Positions 1-10,874 of a stretch of 64,000 nt of DNA are shown piece after piece. Position 1 is the stretch's first letter; each line of letters begins with the position of its first letter. Under the pieces are notes generated by a model. That model ran no database searches, was not told where the DNA came from, and worked only from the letters and a program-made list of their open reading frames with translations. Made by a program: the position numbers and the translations under genes. Origin of the DNA: Pomphorhynchus laevis (lineage: Eukaryota > Acanthocephala > Palaeacanthocephala > Echinorhynchida > Pomphorhynchidae); contig WNNJ02003223.1 of assembly GCA_012934845.2 (NCBI GenBank), positions 62,001 through 126,000 on the forward strand, written 5' to 3'.

Positions 1-395
1 ATGGCTAAGTATTGAACATCGCGTTCGTCTTCGTCTGCTTTGTCTAACTTATCGCCTTCTTTATTGTAATTCTCCTTATCTCTATCTGACAACAATAAGT
101 GAATCTCGCTATCTTTCTACTCACCAACGTTCCTGGCTTCTCTTCTGCTACACGTACCTCTCCACTCAACCAACTTCGGCCGTCAATCCCTACATATCGA
201 TGCTCCTCTCCTTTGGAATTCCCTACCTGATCACCTGCGATCATCATCCTCACTCCAAATTTTCAAAAAGCAACTAAAATCAATGCTACTGAACGAGTAC
301 CTATTTTTATCTGTTTTGCTTTTGTGGGATTGTAAGCACACAGTCTATGTGCATTTGCACATTAAACAAATTTCCTTTTTTAATACTTTTACGTT
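1..395 (+). mobile_element. 3' end of a family-B-like LINE
   Basis: The first 300 bases read, across frame changes, as the C-terminal tail of a LINE reverse transcriptase: a region like RVRLRLLCLTYRL, then PLLWNSLPDHL with a trailing IFKKQL. This matches the tail order of intact element B1 (RVQIRLLIVAFRL, then PLSWNHLPIHI and CFKRQI). Bases 325-395 carry the family-B 3' end: a GTAAG block, a short stem of the type GCACA...TGTGC, then CATTTGCACATTAAACAAA, equivalent to the B1 end at 13,700-13,780. The element is 5'-truncated by the window edge and its frame is broken. It belongs to a different subfamily from B1. Confidence 0.7.
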
Positions 396-3300
396 CAATC
401 ATTCCATTTTGCATCAGTCGACGACGGAGTTAAATCTGGAGGATCGTTCGATCAAATCTTTTATAAACAATTCAACTCAATTCTTCGTTGAGGACTGAAC
501 AATACAATTTGTGTGATAAATGTAACAAATGTAATAGAGAACAACATGAAACATCCTCATATTTTGGATTCTACTGCTTAACCACATATATTGGAATTGA
601 GCGGCGTTTATCTTGCTGTAAATGACGAATGTTCTGCTCTAAAGCATGCAAATGTTCATTTATCATCTCATGTCAACACTTCATCGGGCCGTGATTGTTT
701 ACATACCTCTGTTTTGGGAAGAAGTTGTTGTAGGCGTCCTTGTACTTGCCCACAGCTATTGAACCTCCATTGAAGTGTTCGTGTTTCTTCTATAGTAGCC
801 CCGCTGAATGAGAACGTTAAGGATCTTATAAGGATAAGTCAGATTATCATTAGGCTTGTTAATAATCGACTACAAAAAGTTACACTTCCAAATAGACAAC
901 AAAATGCAGTAAATCCCCTAAATCATTGACTGCCATCAATTACCTCTGAGGCCCAATTTTCATAAGTACTGACTGCTAGTTCTAGACAATTAAACTCTAG
1001 AAAAGAGTTTAACGTTATCGTGAGCGGTGTAAACGAATCACTCAGCAACAATCCGCAAAGTAGATCAGATGACGATGTTAAGCATCTTCGCGATTTGTTT
1101 TCAAAAATGTATCTCAAGAGCGATGCGGGTGTTGCGAAGCGTCTAAATATTCTGAGAGTATTTCGACTAGGCAAGAAACTGTCAGCTCGATGCTTTTAAA
1201 AGTTTTTTGACGCAAAAGATAATGTCAGATTCCCACTCAATCATGCATTTAGATTATCGGGTTCTGATTTTCGTATACTTTGTGATTTATTATCTGCAGA
1301 TCGTTTGAGAAGACACGAGGTTTTCGACGAGCAGCATCGACGACTAGAAAATGGCGAATTAACCTATGTGTTCGGAATTTTTTGGTGATCAAGTGGCACC
1401 CTGCGGTCGGTCGAAACCCTGACTTCTGTAGAGTCAGGGTCTTAAAGTATCACTCATCAACAATCCGCAAAATAGATTGAATGATGATATTAAGCATCTT
1501 CGCGGTGTTTTTAACATTCTTTCTCCAGAGCGATGTAGATATTGAGAAGCGTTTAAAAGTTCTAAGAGTTTTCCGATCATGCAGGAAAATGTCAGTTAAG
1601 CCGAGGCTTTTAAAAGTTGTTCTAGACTCAAAAGATTATGTCAACTTCCTACTCAAGCATGTATTTAGATTATAAGGATCTGATTTTCGTATACTCCGTA
1701 ATTTATCTCGTGGATATCGTTTAAGAAAACACGAGGCTTTCAATAAGCTGAACCGACGGCTGGAAAGTGGCGAAAGCAACATGTGTCCAAAAATTTCGGG
1801 TTGTCAAGTAACGCCCGGCTGTCAGATGGATACCCTTACTTCTGTGGATAATGGTACGTGCATGCAAGTCAAAGCATGGCCATCCTCCTTGGTTCGTAGT
1901 TGGTTCGTGTGCAGGTGAACTTGTTGACTTCGCAAGCATTACCTGGTGTGTTAGAGTTTGCCAGTATACGAACATTTTAGTCGGTTATTCAAATGTTCGC
2001 GGTCTTCTGACTCAGTTCTCTGAACTTAAATTACTACATTTCGGATGATAGTGTTGAAATTTCTAACTATTTTATTAATACGGTCGGATCATTCGTGTGG
2101 TAAACGTGGTGGCGGGACAGCTGCATATGGGCGAAATAGTCTCTAGGTATCGAACATTTCTGCTTTACGCAACGAGATCGTCATTTGATGGTCTTGTTTT
2201 TAAACTGGTAAATGGTCAGCGATCCCGATTCTGTATCCTTTATGTATCCATTATGCTGTTAATCCATGAATTAAGATTTGACTCTCTAAAACTACATTTG
2301 CTGAGTTTATCTCAGTATCATCTAATTTTGCTTATAGGTGCCTTCGACATCTCTCAAATACACTGGCAAAATAGCTTTTGACAACCACATTACGGAATTG
2401 TGAAAGTATTAAGTGATTTTCTGTTACTGGAAATGTTACTGGTTCAACATATTAAAAAGCCTACTTGTGTGACAAGGACGCCTTCTATACTTGATTTGGT
2501 CTTTACTAAGTGTTTGAGATACATCTCTGGTATTCGTTATGACGCACATATCGGCAACGGCGATTACGGTGTACTCTCTATGCGACTGTCGGTATTCAAC
2601 AGCACCTCTCAAAACTCTTATTTAAAAAACGTTGTTGGGTAAGTTTTGATGCTAATCAACTAGTTTCGAACTTCCCAAAGAACATCTGGGATAATCTTCA
2701 TGTTCACTTCGGTTTGAATGTTCCAGTAGTATTTGATCTGCTTGAGGAATTGAAACGTATTTTATACATATTTGCTCCGCTAAGTGCCTGCACGTCAAAA
2801 CATGGCCATCCTCATTGGTTCGACAGAGAGCTTCTTAATGCACTTAGGTCCCGCAACAAATTGTGATGCAAGTTTAGACGTTCTCCTGCTTCAAACTGTG
2901 CCTACATCGACTCTACGAACTATATTATGCAATAGGCTAAAATTATGTGCCTACATCGACTCTATTATGCAATAGGCTAAAATTTCAGAAAAGCTAATCG
3001 TACGAAGATGGTATCGGCAAGGATTCATTTTTGAATCCCAGAAGGTTTTGGTCATATGCAATAAACAACAGAACTTTTGTCGCCACAATTAGCTCAATTC
3101 AAACGCCACCTGAGACTTTAACCGAACCGTCTATAATCGCTTAACATTTAGATGATAGTGTCTCAGTGCAAGCTTCGATTACTGACAAACAGCGTGACTT
3201 TAGTTAGAATCATGTTCCGATTGTACATCGGTGTTGTTTTCGTTCATTCAGAGTTAACGATGTATTTAACGATGATATGAAGTTCTATCCATTTGAATCT

Positions 3301-4587
3301 CCGAGACCAGACAATATTGCCCCCTCTATCGTCAAAACCCTAGCGAACGTACTATGTAATAGTTTAACTTTGTTTTTCAGATATAGCTTGGACACATCTT
3401 GGATTCCTGATACTTAAAAATGTGCAATTCTGATACCCATTCCCAAAAGGCATAATGCTAGCTTTTGTGCGGTCTTTCGGCCCATCGGCTTGACCAGTGT
3501 ATTTCGCAAACGCTTAGAAAAACTAATAGCTAGTAGAATCAGAGATAATTTGAACTCTAATAATATATTGGTTGATTCTCAGCATGCTTTCAGGATTGAA
3601 CTTTCGTACCTAACTAATCACTGCGCGTGAAAAATGAACAGATGCTCTGAGTGCTGGGTACCAGGTTCATACAGTCTTCCTTGACTTTTCACAAGCCTTT
3701 GGTAGGGTGCCACATGACTGCATAGTATCCTTACTCTATCACTATGGACTACATTCATATATTTGTGAGAGGGTAAGGCAATTTCTATCGAATAGATCTT
3801 TCAGAGTTTGTGTAGGAGGTGTGCTTTCTGATTCGGTGAATGTTAATTCTGGAGTACTCCATAGATCAGTCCTTGGCCCACTGCTCTATATAATCTTTAT
3901 GAATGATTTGCTACTCCGATTATCATGCTCTAATCTAGCTTTTGCAGACGATCTAAAGATTTAGTCGATTATTAGAAGTCCTGCTGATCGAGTATCTTTA
4001 AAAAATGATCTGAATCCTCTGTCCAATTGGTGTGAATAATTTTAAATGCTGAAAAATGTGTCCTTATGCAATTAGGTCGCTCGTCTGAAACTCTTAGGTA
4101 CTATATTGAAGACATTGTCTTAAAGGAAGTGTCTCAACATAAAAATTTAGGTATTATTGTCCATCGATCCTTGAAAACAAAGTTGAACACAAACTTTACT
4201 CTAGGTAAAGTTACTTGGCCATTATATTGTATAAAAAGCGCATTCCTCAGGTTAAGCTGTCAAATGTCCAAGAGGTTATTCACCTCCCTCGTTGACTACA
4301 CTTGGAATACTGCATCCAGGCTTGTTTTTCCTGTCACCAAGTAAGAACTATTAGACCTGAAGTCTATTCTTAGGCGGGGTTCGAGGTTCTGTGTTGGCTT
4401 AGGTAGTAGTGATTATCATGTACGTCTTAGCCCTATTGGAATGTTGTCGGTACGTGGTAGGTTCATAGCTTTGGAAATGCATTGTCTATGGCATATGTCG
4501 AATAGTGCAGTGGGTTATCCCACCGATGTAATTACAAGTCAGGTAAGTAGTTTGCGTGAACATAGTAGAGTTTTGTATAAATCTAGG
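396..4587 (+). mobile_element. Decayed family-A LINE, A4 subfamily
   Basis: A heavily mutated copy of the element that is intact at 31.4-36.0 kb (A4). ORF1 remains run from about 396 to 1,850; for example LEDRSIKSF.NNSTQ matches LSDRSIIPFNNNSTQ of A4. ORF2 remains run from about 1,850 to 4,587: YTNILVGYSNVR, SKHGHPHWFDREL, RPISLTSVF-like residues near 3,480, the FLDFSQAF core near 3,690, a damaged GVPQGS box near 3,860, FADDLKI followed by a stop near 3,960, and a C-terminal block VGYPTDVIT near 4,520. It has many stops and frameshifts, a lost endonuclease block near 2,050, a 410-bp internal duplication, and a stray WF-block copy near 1,860. The copy stops inside the C-terminal region, so the original 3' end is gone. 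Confidence 0.85.
1035..1850 (+). repeat. Tandem duplication of an ORF1 segment
   Basis: Bases 1,035-1,435 and 1,447-1,850 are two diverged copies of the same ORF1 segment of the decayed A4-type LINE. Each starts at a TCACTCA.CAACAATCCGC block and ends at ACTTCTGT just inside ORF2. Both copies have decayed independently, so the duplication is old. Confidence 0.7.
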
Positions 4588-4592
4588 GGCCG

Positions 4593-4720
4593 AAACCTGA
4601 TAGAATAGCAGTTCCTCCTGATGACCTCTAATCTTTATTCTGATGCATCGTCTGTTATTTATTAGTCAATTCATAAAATTTGACTTTTATTTTAAATTTC
4701 AATTTTTTATTTTAACTTGA
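4593..4720. repeat. Dispersed repeat, copy 1 (pair at 40,853)
   Basis: The block with ATAGCAGTTC.TCCTGATGACC, then CATCGTCTGTTA.TTATTAGTC and a run through AATTCATAAAA.TTGAC, recurs at 40,853-40,985 in the same orientation with a handful of substitutions. It has no coding signal. Here it abuts the broken end of the A4-type copy. Its class is unknown. Confidence 0.6.
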
Positions 4721-5819
4721 TTTAAATTATAGAAAATCTAAAAACAATTATTAATTTTATTATTTAATTATTAAATTTTGATTTAGCATTATTATGTTTT
4801 GTTTATTTTATATTTATATTAAATACGTAGACTCAATTAGCTGATTTGATCATTTAATTCTAGCCAAAACAATATTTTAAGCCACGTACAACGAAGGAAG
4901 ATAATAAAAATACCAACGTGAAAGTCTTTTACGGCGCGACCTATTAGCTGATTAGCTGATCAGTTAGCTGATTTGATATTTTAAGCTGATTTGATAAATT
5001 TATATTTACTCAGATTTTGGTCTAAATAACAGTGGCTTTATTCAAATATGAATACACACAACTTGAAAAGCCTTGTCTCACCGCCTGTAACATAAGCGGA
5101 CTCTTCCCGTGGGCTGTATCTGACAGCCCACGGAAAGTGGGCTGTCAGATACACATTAGAAATGATATTAGATAAATGATATCATTTATATTGATATATA
5201 AATGATATTAATCATATTAGAAATGATTCCCAATGCAATGAAAGCATTAAATAAAATAAATCTAATCAAAAATTACCGATTTTTCCATAAAATTAAGGGA
5301 TTCATTCTCCAGCAGTTGCATCAATCCGTTTTCATTTAATACATTCGCTATTTGGTATATACTGTTGTCATTGTACATCGAAATAATTCGAAAAATCGTT
5401 ATCTATAGTTGTGCTTTTGTTATGTTAAACAGCCAACTAATATGCAAGTATAAGCAAATATGTAAATATCTAATAAAATACTGAGTCATACTCAACCGCA
5501 TGACTCGATTGAGTTACAAATTTAAGAGCCGCGTTATAAACTCTGCTTTGTAAATACGATCTAAATTGATTGAATCGATGTAAATTGAATGAGATCTAAA
5601 TTAAATTGATTGTAAAATAATTCGCTCTTTGCATTTTTATAAAATCTAATAATTGAAATATTAAATAATTATTAATTATTAGGATTAAAAAATCTTATAA
5701 TTAACTCATTCAACACAACGGCCTAATGATCTAATTTTGATCTGTTGATATAATTTTATATCAATTTGATATAAAATTACAAAAGTTTTTATTGTTTATA
5801 TTGGAGATCATAAGTAGGA
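4721..5819. other. AT-rich stretch without a recognisable gene
   Basis: No reading frame of note. It contains a strong hairpin (5,115-5,153), several AT-rich palindromes around 5,160-5,215, and at 4,815-4,862 a segment resembling the reverse complement of 12,003-12,045. I see no promoter, RNA gene or host exon. Confidence 0.5.
5115..5153. repeat. Perfect 17-bp inverted repeat (hairpin)
   Basis: The left arm 5,115-5,131 (TGTATCTGACAGCCCAC) and right arm 5,137-5,153 are perfect reverse complements around the 5-base loop GGAAA. The GC-rich arms stand out in AT-rich surroundings. It could be a transposon-end relic or a snap-back duplication. Confidence 0.8.
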
Positions 5820-5821
5820 AA

Positions 5822-6230
5822 CAGTCTTATTATTACAGGTCATAACCATAAGGCTGTTTATATTATATATTAGAACAATGGGTAGTGTAGCAACCACTCG
5901 TTCTCATTTCGAATCCAGCTCTTTATATTGGATTAAATTCATTGATTGTATGCACCGCAACGACATCAGCTAAAAGACGATTCTAAACATTCATCGCTCG
6001 ATGGGACAGTCTGAAATGACTTGGGTATTTTCCGTGTTCATGTACTACCAATACTTTAGAGTGCCATCTAAGTCCATACCGTTCATTAAGTTTAAATCTA
6101 TTTGCTGGGAAATTTTCATCTTCATTAATTAGCAATACCTAGCTGGAAGGCCGAAAATAAGGAACCTTTCACGCACTGTCGGCATATTCAAACTTTTTAT
6201 TCGTGTCTCCTAGGGAATTATATATTAGAA
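5822..6230 (-). mobile_element. 3' part of an old LINE split by A1
   Basis: On the minus strand this reads as a LINE ORF2 C-terminus: SLNMPTVRERFLIF, then FPANRFKLNERYGL, RWHSKVLVVHEHGKYP, and LSHRAMNV.NRL, which is the usual L-S-R-x-x-x-x-W-N-x-L-P tail. It ends in a 3' UTR with the AGCCTTATGG hairpin half and TAATAATAAGA at 5,825-5,870. The upstream half of the same element is at 10,946-11,800; the two halves are separated by the complete element A1. Confidence 0.8.
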
Positions 6231-6292
6231 CAGATTTAAAAAAGTTTGAGATCTAAAGTAAATACAATAAAATAACATACACAAATTACAAA

Positions 6293-6376
6293 GAACGATT
6301 ATAGAAGAACGATTATAGAAGAACGATTATAGAAGAACGATTATAGAAGAACGATTATAGAAGAACGATTATCAAG
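6293..6376 (+). repeat. 14-bp tandem array in the A1 5' UTR
   Basis: Six head-to-tail copies of GAACGATTATAGAA (starts at 6,293, 6,307, 6,321, 6,335, 6,349, 6,363), the last one imperfect. The array lies about 140 bases before the ORF1 start, where some LINEs carry monomer-type promoter repeats. A promoter role is inference. Confidence 0.9.
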
Positions 6377-6515
6377 AAGAAGTTATAAGTGTTCAAGATA
6401 ATTTCTAAACAACTTAAACAAAAAGAACAACTAGAACAAAAAATTTAAACAGCTTAAACACACAATATATAAACATACATTTACAAAACAACTTGCCAGC
6501 GGAACAAAACACATA

Positions 6516-7979
6516 ATGACACGAAAAACATCGAAGCTTAAAGCTAAGAAGTCAAATGTAAACACCGTATCTCTAAACGCAAGCATAATTGATGAGTGTA
6601 CATCTGTCCAAGTCCAGTGTTCGAACGATTTGTGTGACACCTGGACCACTATTTGTATGAGCAAGTTAAAAAAGAATTCCGATGATGCTTATTTATGTGG
6701 CTTTTGTGCTGTGAAGGAGCTTAATATTTTGAGAAGACGTTTGGTCGAATTTGAAGAAGCACATAATCAATCTCTAAGTCGAACCGTTCTCATGGACGAT
6801 AAAATATCCTCTTCCAAAGCTCAACATCCTTTTAAAAATGTAGTTCCTGTGGATGCGCGGGTTGGTGATGATACGACTGCCTGCGTTATTCCCCTTGATG
6901 AGAATACAAGCGATCGCAAATTGCAACAAATTGCTGATAATACAGTCCCTAAAGTATCACAGACTACGAACGATATGACTACATGCGTTGTCGTTGATCG
7001 TCCTTCTGCCGATCTTTCTTTACATATTGACAACCGAACTCGGACAACTGGAGCTTATGTAGGCAGCAATGGACCTGTAGCATCCCGTATTTGGAAGCGG
7101 GGATATTTGCGTTCTTCCTATTCAACTCCAAATTCAGTGTCAAGACAGTATGACGAAGTCTCGAAATATATTCTGTCTGATGAAGCGATTTCACAAAGTG
7201 ATACACCGAAGATGCCGAATGCTCACAATGCGACATTTCGTAATATCTCAAACAAAGATGGTCAGGGCGTTTCCTCGGGCAACGCACACGTCACCTTGAT
7301 GTCACCATCAAGTTCTTTAGAGTCTCATGATTCACATACCCAGACAGACTTATCTAGCTTGCGGAATATTGTTAAAACGGATACTCAAATACCCAGCTTA
7401 CGTGCATGTACAGATACACAATCTGCTGTGTCCTGTGATGGTCTCGATAGGGTGATCTCAAATAAGCGGATATATAATAGAGGTTGCTCAGTTATTCTAG
7501 CTAATGTGCCCGAGTCTATCTTCGAGAATGCGCAAGCACGACTGAATGACGACATTCAGAGTTTGAGGTCTATTCTGGCACATGTACTTGGCTCCTGTGA
7601 CATCGAGACAGTCCAAAAAGTTAAACTTATCGCTCTTTTCCGTCTAGGTAAGCGTAATGCTTTAAATAATAAACCCCGACTACTCAAAGCTGTCTTCCAT
7701 AACCAACTTCATGCTACCTTAATGTTGAGAAACTCGTTCCGTCTCAAAGGGTCTAATATTCGACTGCTGAAAGATCTTGATGTATCAGAACGAAAAAAAT
7801 TATCGAAGGTTAAAAAAGAACTATCATCTCGTGTTGCTAAAGGAGAAACAAATCTCTATGTGAAAAATTTTCAGATTGTGAAGCGACGCACTTGGCTGAG
7901 TTGGAGCCCACTAGTCATGTCGCCTCGCGTGCATTCTGTAATCGAAACGGGCTCGTCTACTCTGCCTATCAGAGTCTAA
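6516..7979 (+). CDS. A1 ORF1 protein (RNA-binding/zinc-motif)
   Basis: A 487-residue LINE ORF1 protein that probably coats element RNA. The N-terminus holds four cysteines, C35-x4-C40-D-x-W and C61-x2-C64, a spacing shared by the ORF1 proteins of A3, A4, A5, A7 and B1 and reminiscent of half a PHD/zinc-ribbon fold. Residues about 100-320 are Ser/Thr-rich and probably disordered. Residues about 325-470 form an RRM-like C-terminal half (SVILANVPES, then LFRLGKR, PRLLKAVF, IRLLKDLDVSER, GETNLYVKNFQIV). The start is the first ATG after the 5' UTR. The last 88 bases at least overlap ORF2, which is in the -1 frame; the heptamer A-AAT-TTT lies at 7,865-7,871 in the ORF1 frame. Confidence 0.85.
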   Translation: MTRKTSKLKAKKSNVNTVSLNASIIDECTSVQVQCSNDLCDTWTTICMSKLKKNSDDAYLCGFCAVKELNILRRRLVEFEEAHNQSLSRTVLMDDKISSSKAQHPFKNVVPVDARVGDDTTACVIPLDENTSDRKLQQIADNTVPKVSQTTNDMTTCVVVDRPSADLSLHIDNRTRTTGAYVGSNGPVASRIWKRGYLRSSYSTPNSVSRQYDEVSKYILSDEAISQSDTPKMPNAHNATFRNISNKDGQGVSSGNAHVTLMSPSSSLESHDSHTQTDLSSLRNIVKTDTQIPSLRACTDTQSAVSCDGLDRVISNKRIYNRGCSVILANVPESIFENAQARLNDDIQSLRSILAHVLGSCDIETVQKVKLIALFRLGKRNALNNKPRLLKAVFHNQLHATLMLRNSFRLKGSNIRLLKDLDVSERKKLSKVKKELSSRVAKGETNLYVKNFQIVKRRTWLSWSPLVMSPRVHSVIETGSSTLPIRV

Positions 7980-10858
7980 ATGGTTTAGCGTCCGGGTTAT
8001 TTGGATGTGTAAGGGGTGATAGGAATACTCCCAGAGGTATGTTGGGGCATTGTGAAATACTCCATGGTAATGTTCGCAGTCTTATATCGAAGATAGATGA
8101 ACTGAGATATAGAGTTCAGTTAATTCGTCCTAAATTACTCGCTATCACAGAATCATGGCTATATAGTGATATTATTGATAATGAAGTCTCCATCCCTGGT
8201 TATCGGGTTTTCCGCAGTGATCGTAAAAGTGGAAGAGGTGGAGGTGTTATTCTTTATGTGAGCAACGATGTGAAAGTAACTATTCTTAGCACTTCTTCTT
8301 CTAATAAAGTCGAAAGTTTGTGGTGTCGGGTAAAATTCATGCATACCGCTCCGCTTGTTCTGGGGGTAGTATATCGTTCACCCTTGGCCGCCACAGATAA
8401 ACTGATTGGGGAAGTAGAACTTTATTCTAAAGGTACCTCCAATGTTTTAATACTTGGTGACTTGAATATGCCTTCGGTTGATTGGAATTCGTATACGGCT
8501 TTTCCTACTTGTGACCATGCTTCCTATGACCTTCTGGAGTGTATCATCTATTGTGGTTTAACTCAGCATGTTCAAAATTTCACTCGTTTTGCTAGTGACA
8601 GTAGATCTCTATTAGATGTATGTTTATCTTCGAACAGTGAGATTATTAACGCTATCCGTTATGATGCCCCGATCGGTATGTCTGATCATTGCGTATTGAT
8701 CATTAGGTTAAGGTTTCAAGAAGATACTCGAGGTCCGCGTGAAAATCAAGTGGTTAATGCTTTCAAAACCAACACAGGTGCAATTAAGTCAATACTTTCA
8801 ACAGTTACCTGGCCAGATCCCGCTGTTGTTGGAGTACACGGCGCGTGGAATTACTTTCAGAGAACCTTAGAGTCGCTGCTTATTTTATTCTCTCCACTTA
8901 GAAGCAGGACACGTCGAAAAGATTCTCCCTGGTTCGATTCTGAGTTACGTTCAGCATTGAGGACTCGTAATTTGATCTTCAATCGCTACAAAGTTGGGGA
9001 GTGTAGTTATGATGTTTTTAAACAGGCAAGAAATTTATTCAATTCATTGAAGAGAAAGAAGCGGTGTGCATTTGAGAATGCATTAGCTAACAAGTGTAAA
9101 TACGATTTAAAGGTCCTTTTTCAGTACCTATCAAGCAGGGGAGCTGTTGATTCTTCGATTTGTCACTACTTCTATGACATTTCTGCGAATGACCTAGCTG
9201 AAGAGTTTGCGGCACACTATTGCACTTCAGTAGAGCCCGCAAATGAACATCAAACTTTTTGTATGGAAGCTAGTGTGCTGAACACTTACTCTGACACGTG
9301 TCTTGAGTTGGACCTTGACAATTTGATAACGCCAGCTAAAGTCTATTCCGAATTACGCCGTCTAAAAGCAAATAATTCAAGAGGTTGTGACTTACTACCT
9401 TCTGTTTATCTGCGCAGATTAGCAGGCTCAATTTGCGTTCCTCTCTGTGCAATTTTTCGCCAGTCAATCTTGGAAAGATCTCTTCCTAATGTGTGGAAGC
9501 AGTCAATTGTTCTTCCCTACTTCAAGAAGGGAGATCGCTCTTCCGTCGAGAATTATAGGCCGGTGAGCATTACCTGCATTTGCTGTAGAGTGTTGGAGAG
9601 GTTTGTGCATCGCTACATGGTTGAGTTTTTTCGTGTAGGAAAAATTTTAGTCCCTAATCAGCACGGATTTCGGGAGGGTTATTCAACTGTTTCAAATTTG
9701 CTTGATGCTCATCTTGATTGGACAGCGAATAAGACACATTATATCGATACAGACATTATATTCTTCGACTTTTCTAAAGCTTTTGATAGAGTAGATCATG
9801 GTCTACTTCTTCAGAAACTTGTCAATACTGGACTCCCAAACATAATAGTTGATTGGATTAGAGAATTTCTTCGTGATCGTTGCTTTCGAGTACTTGTCGA
9901 TTGGTCATTGTCTGTGTCTAGAGAATGTCATATTGGAGTACCTCAAGGTTCAGTTTTGGGTCCGCTTTTATTCAGCATTTATGTTAACGATTTGCCTGGG
10001 TGCATTCGCTCTCGATCATGTTTGTATGCAGATGACTTAAAAATATGGCGGCCCATTCATTCATGTGAGGATGTTGATAATTTGCAAACTGACATAGATA
10101 ATTTGGAGTTGTGGGCGGCGTTAAACAAGCTTGTGATAAATGTTTCGAAATGCAAACACATGCGTATTATTGGTAATGCTCGCAAGCAACTAACATCAGC
10201 TTGTTACACATATAAGGACTGTATTGTGGAAAGTGTCGATAGTTACAAAGATTTAGGAGTATGGGTTACCTCTAATTTATCAACCAAAAAGCACACTGAT
10301 CAAGCTTGTGCCAACTCCAATAAAATGATAGGTATGATTCGACGCGCGTTTGTTCGCGTTAATCCGACTGCTCTTCGGCCTCTGATTTTAGCACATGTAT
10401 TGAGTAGACTTTTATATGCAGCTCCGGTTGTATACCCACGTACTGTGCATGAACATAAGAAATCAGAGAGGGTACTTCGCAGGGCAACAAAGCTAGCACC
10501 AAAGTTGGCGTCGCTGCCTTATGAAGACAGACTGAGATCATTAGGACTTGAGACCGTCACATGGACCCGTCGGTACATGGATATGTGCCTTGTTTGGCAT
10601 TTATTCCAACGTCCTCATCACCCTCTTCGGAGTAGGGTTCAACTACGTTGTTCAAATGTTCTTCGCGGTCATTCTTTAACTATTCGAAGAAACAGAGTAC
10701 AGAAATTGGGCGCGATGCAATTTGATAGAAGAATTGTTGAGCTGTGGAACAACCTTGATGCAGACACCGTTGGATGCAGTTCACTTAGTGCTTTTAAAAG
10801 AAGACTACGAATGGATCAAGCAATGTTTCGTGTTGCATTTCCTTATTTTAAAAACTAA
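7892..10858 (+). CDS. A1 ORF2: APE endonuclease + reverse transcriptase
   Basis: This polyprotein nicks target DNA and primes reverse transcription there. The endonuclease is at about residues 55-265 (GNVRSL, TESWL, VYRSP, GDLNMPSVDW, SDHCVL). The reverse transcriptase is at about 470-760 (FDFSKAFDRVDH, GVPQGSVLGPLLF, catalytic YADDLKIW near residue 711). The C-terminal tail has LRGHS and ELWNNL. The frame is open from 7,841, just after a TAA. The given start is a TTG and no early ATG exists; the position of the ATG used by A4 and A7 reads CTA here. Entry by -1 frameshifting or by reinitiation from ORF1 is therefore likely. No internal stop is seen, so the copy may be competent. Confidence 0.9.
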   Translation: MAELEPTSHVASRAFCNRNGLVYSAYQSLNGLASGLFGCVRGDRNTPRGMLGHCEILHGNVRSLISKIDELRYRVQLIRPKLLAITESWLYSDIIDNEVSIPGYRVFRSDRKSGRGGGVILYVSNDVKVTILSTSSSNKVESLWCRVKFMHTAPLVLGVVYRSPLAATDKLIGEVELYSKGTSNVLILGDLNMPSVDWNSYTAFPTCDHASYDLLECIIYCGLTQHVQNFTRFASDSRSLLDVCLSSNSEIINAIRYDAPIGMSDHCVLIIRLRFQEDTRGPRENQVVNAFKTNTGAIKSILSTVTWPDPAVVGVHGAWNYFQRTLESLLILFSPLRSRTRRKDSPWFDSELRSALRTRNLIFNRYKVGECSYDVFKQARNLFNSLKRKKRCAFENALANKCKYDLKVLFQYLSSRGAVDSSICHYFYDISANDLAEEFAAHYCTSVEPANEHQTFCMEASVLNTYSDTCLELDLDNLITPAKVYSELRRLKANNSRGCDLLPSVYLRRLAGSICVPLCAIFRQSILERSLPNVWKQSIVLPYFKKGDRSSVENYRPVSITCICCRVLERFVHRYMVEFFRVGKILVPNQHGFREGYSTVSNLLDAHLDWTANKTHYIDTDIIFFDFSKAFDRVDHGLLLQKLVNTGLPNIIVDWIREFLRDRCFRVLVDWSLSVSRECHIGVPQGSVLGPLLFSIYVNDLPGCIRSRSCLYADDLKIWRPIHSCEDVDNLQTDIDNLELWAALNKLVINVSKCKHMRIIGNARKQLTSACYTYKDCIVESVDSYKDLGVWVTSNLSTKKHTDQACANSNKMIGMIRRAFVRVNPTALRPLILAHVLSRLLYAAPVVYPRTVHEHKKSERVLRRATKLAPKLASLPYEDRLRSLGLETVTWTRRYMDMCLVWHLFQRPHHPLRSRVQLRCSNVLRGHSLTIRRNRVQKLGAMQFDRRIVELWNNLDADTVGCSSLSAFKRRLRMDQAMFRVAFPYFKN

Positions 10859-10874
10859 TTAATTTATTTACGAA

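Noticed and set aside
5867-6232. Target-site duplication ATTATATATTAGAACA around an element
   Set aside because: The 16-bp direct repeat (about 5,870 and 6,217) lies within the LINE fragment on one side, so it does not bound an insertion cleanly; probably local duplication.
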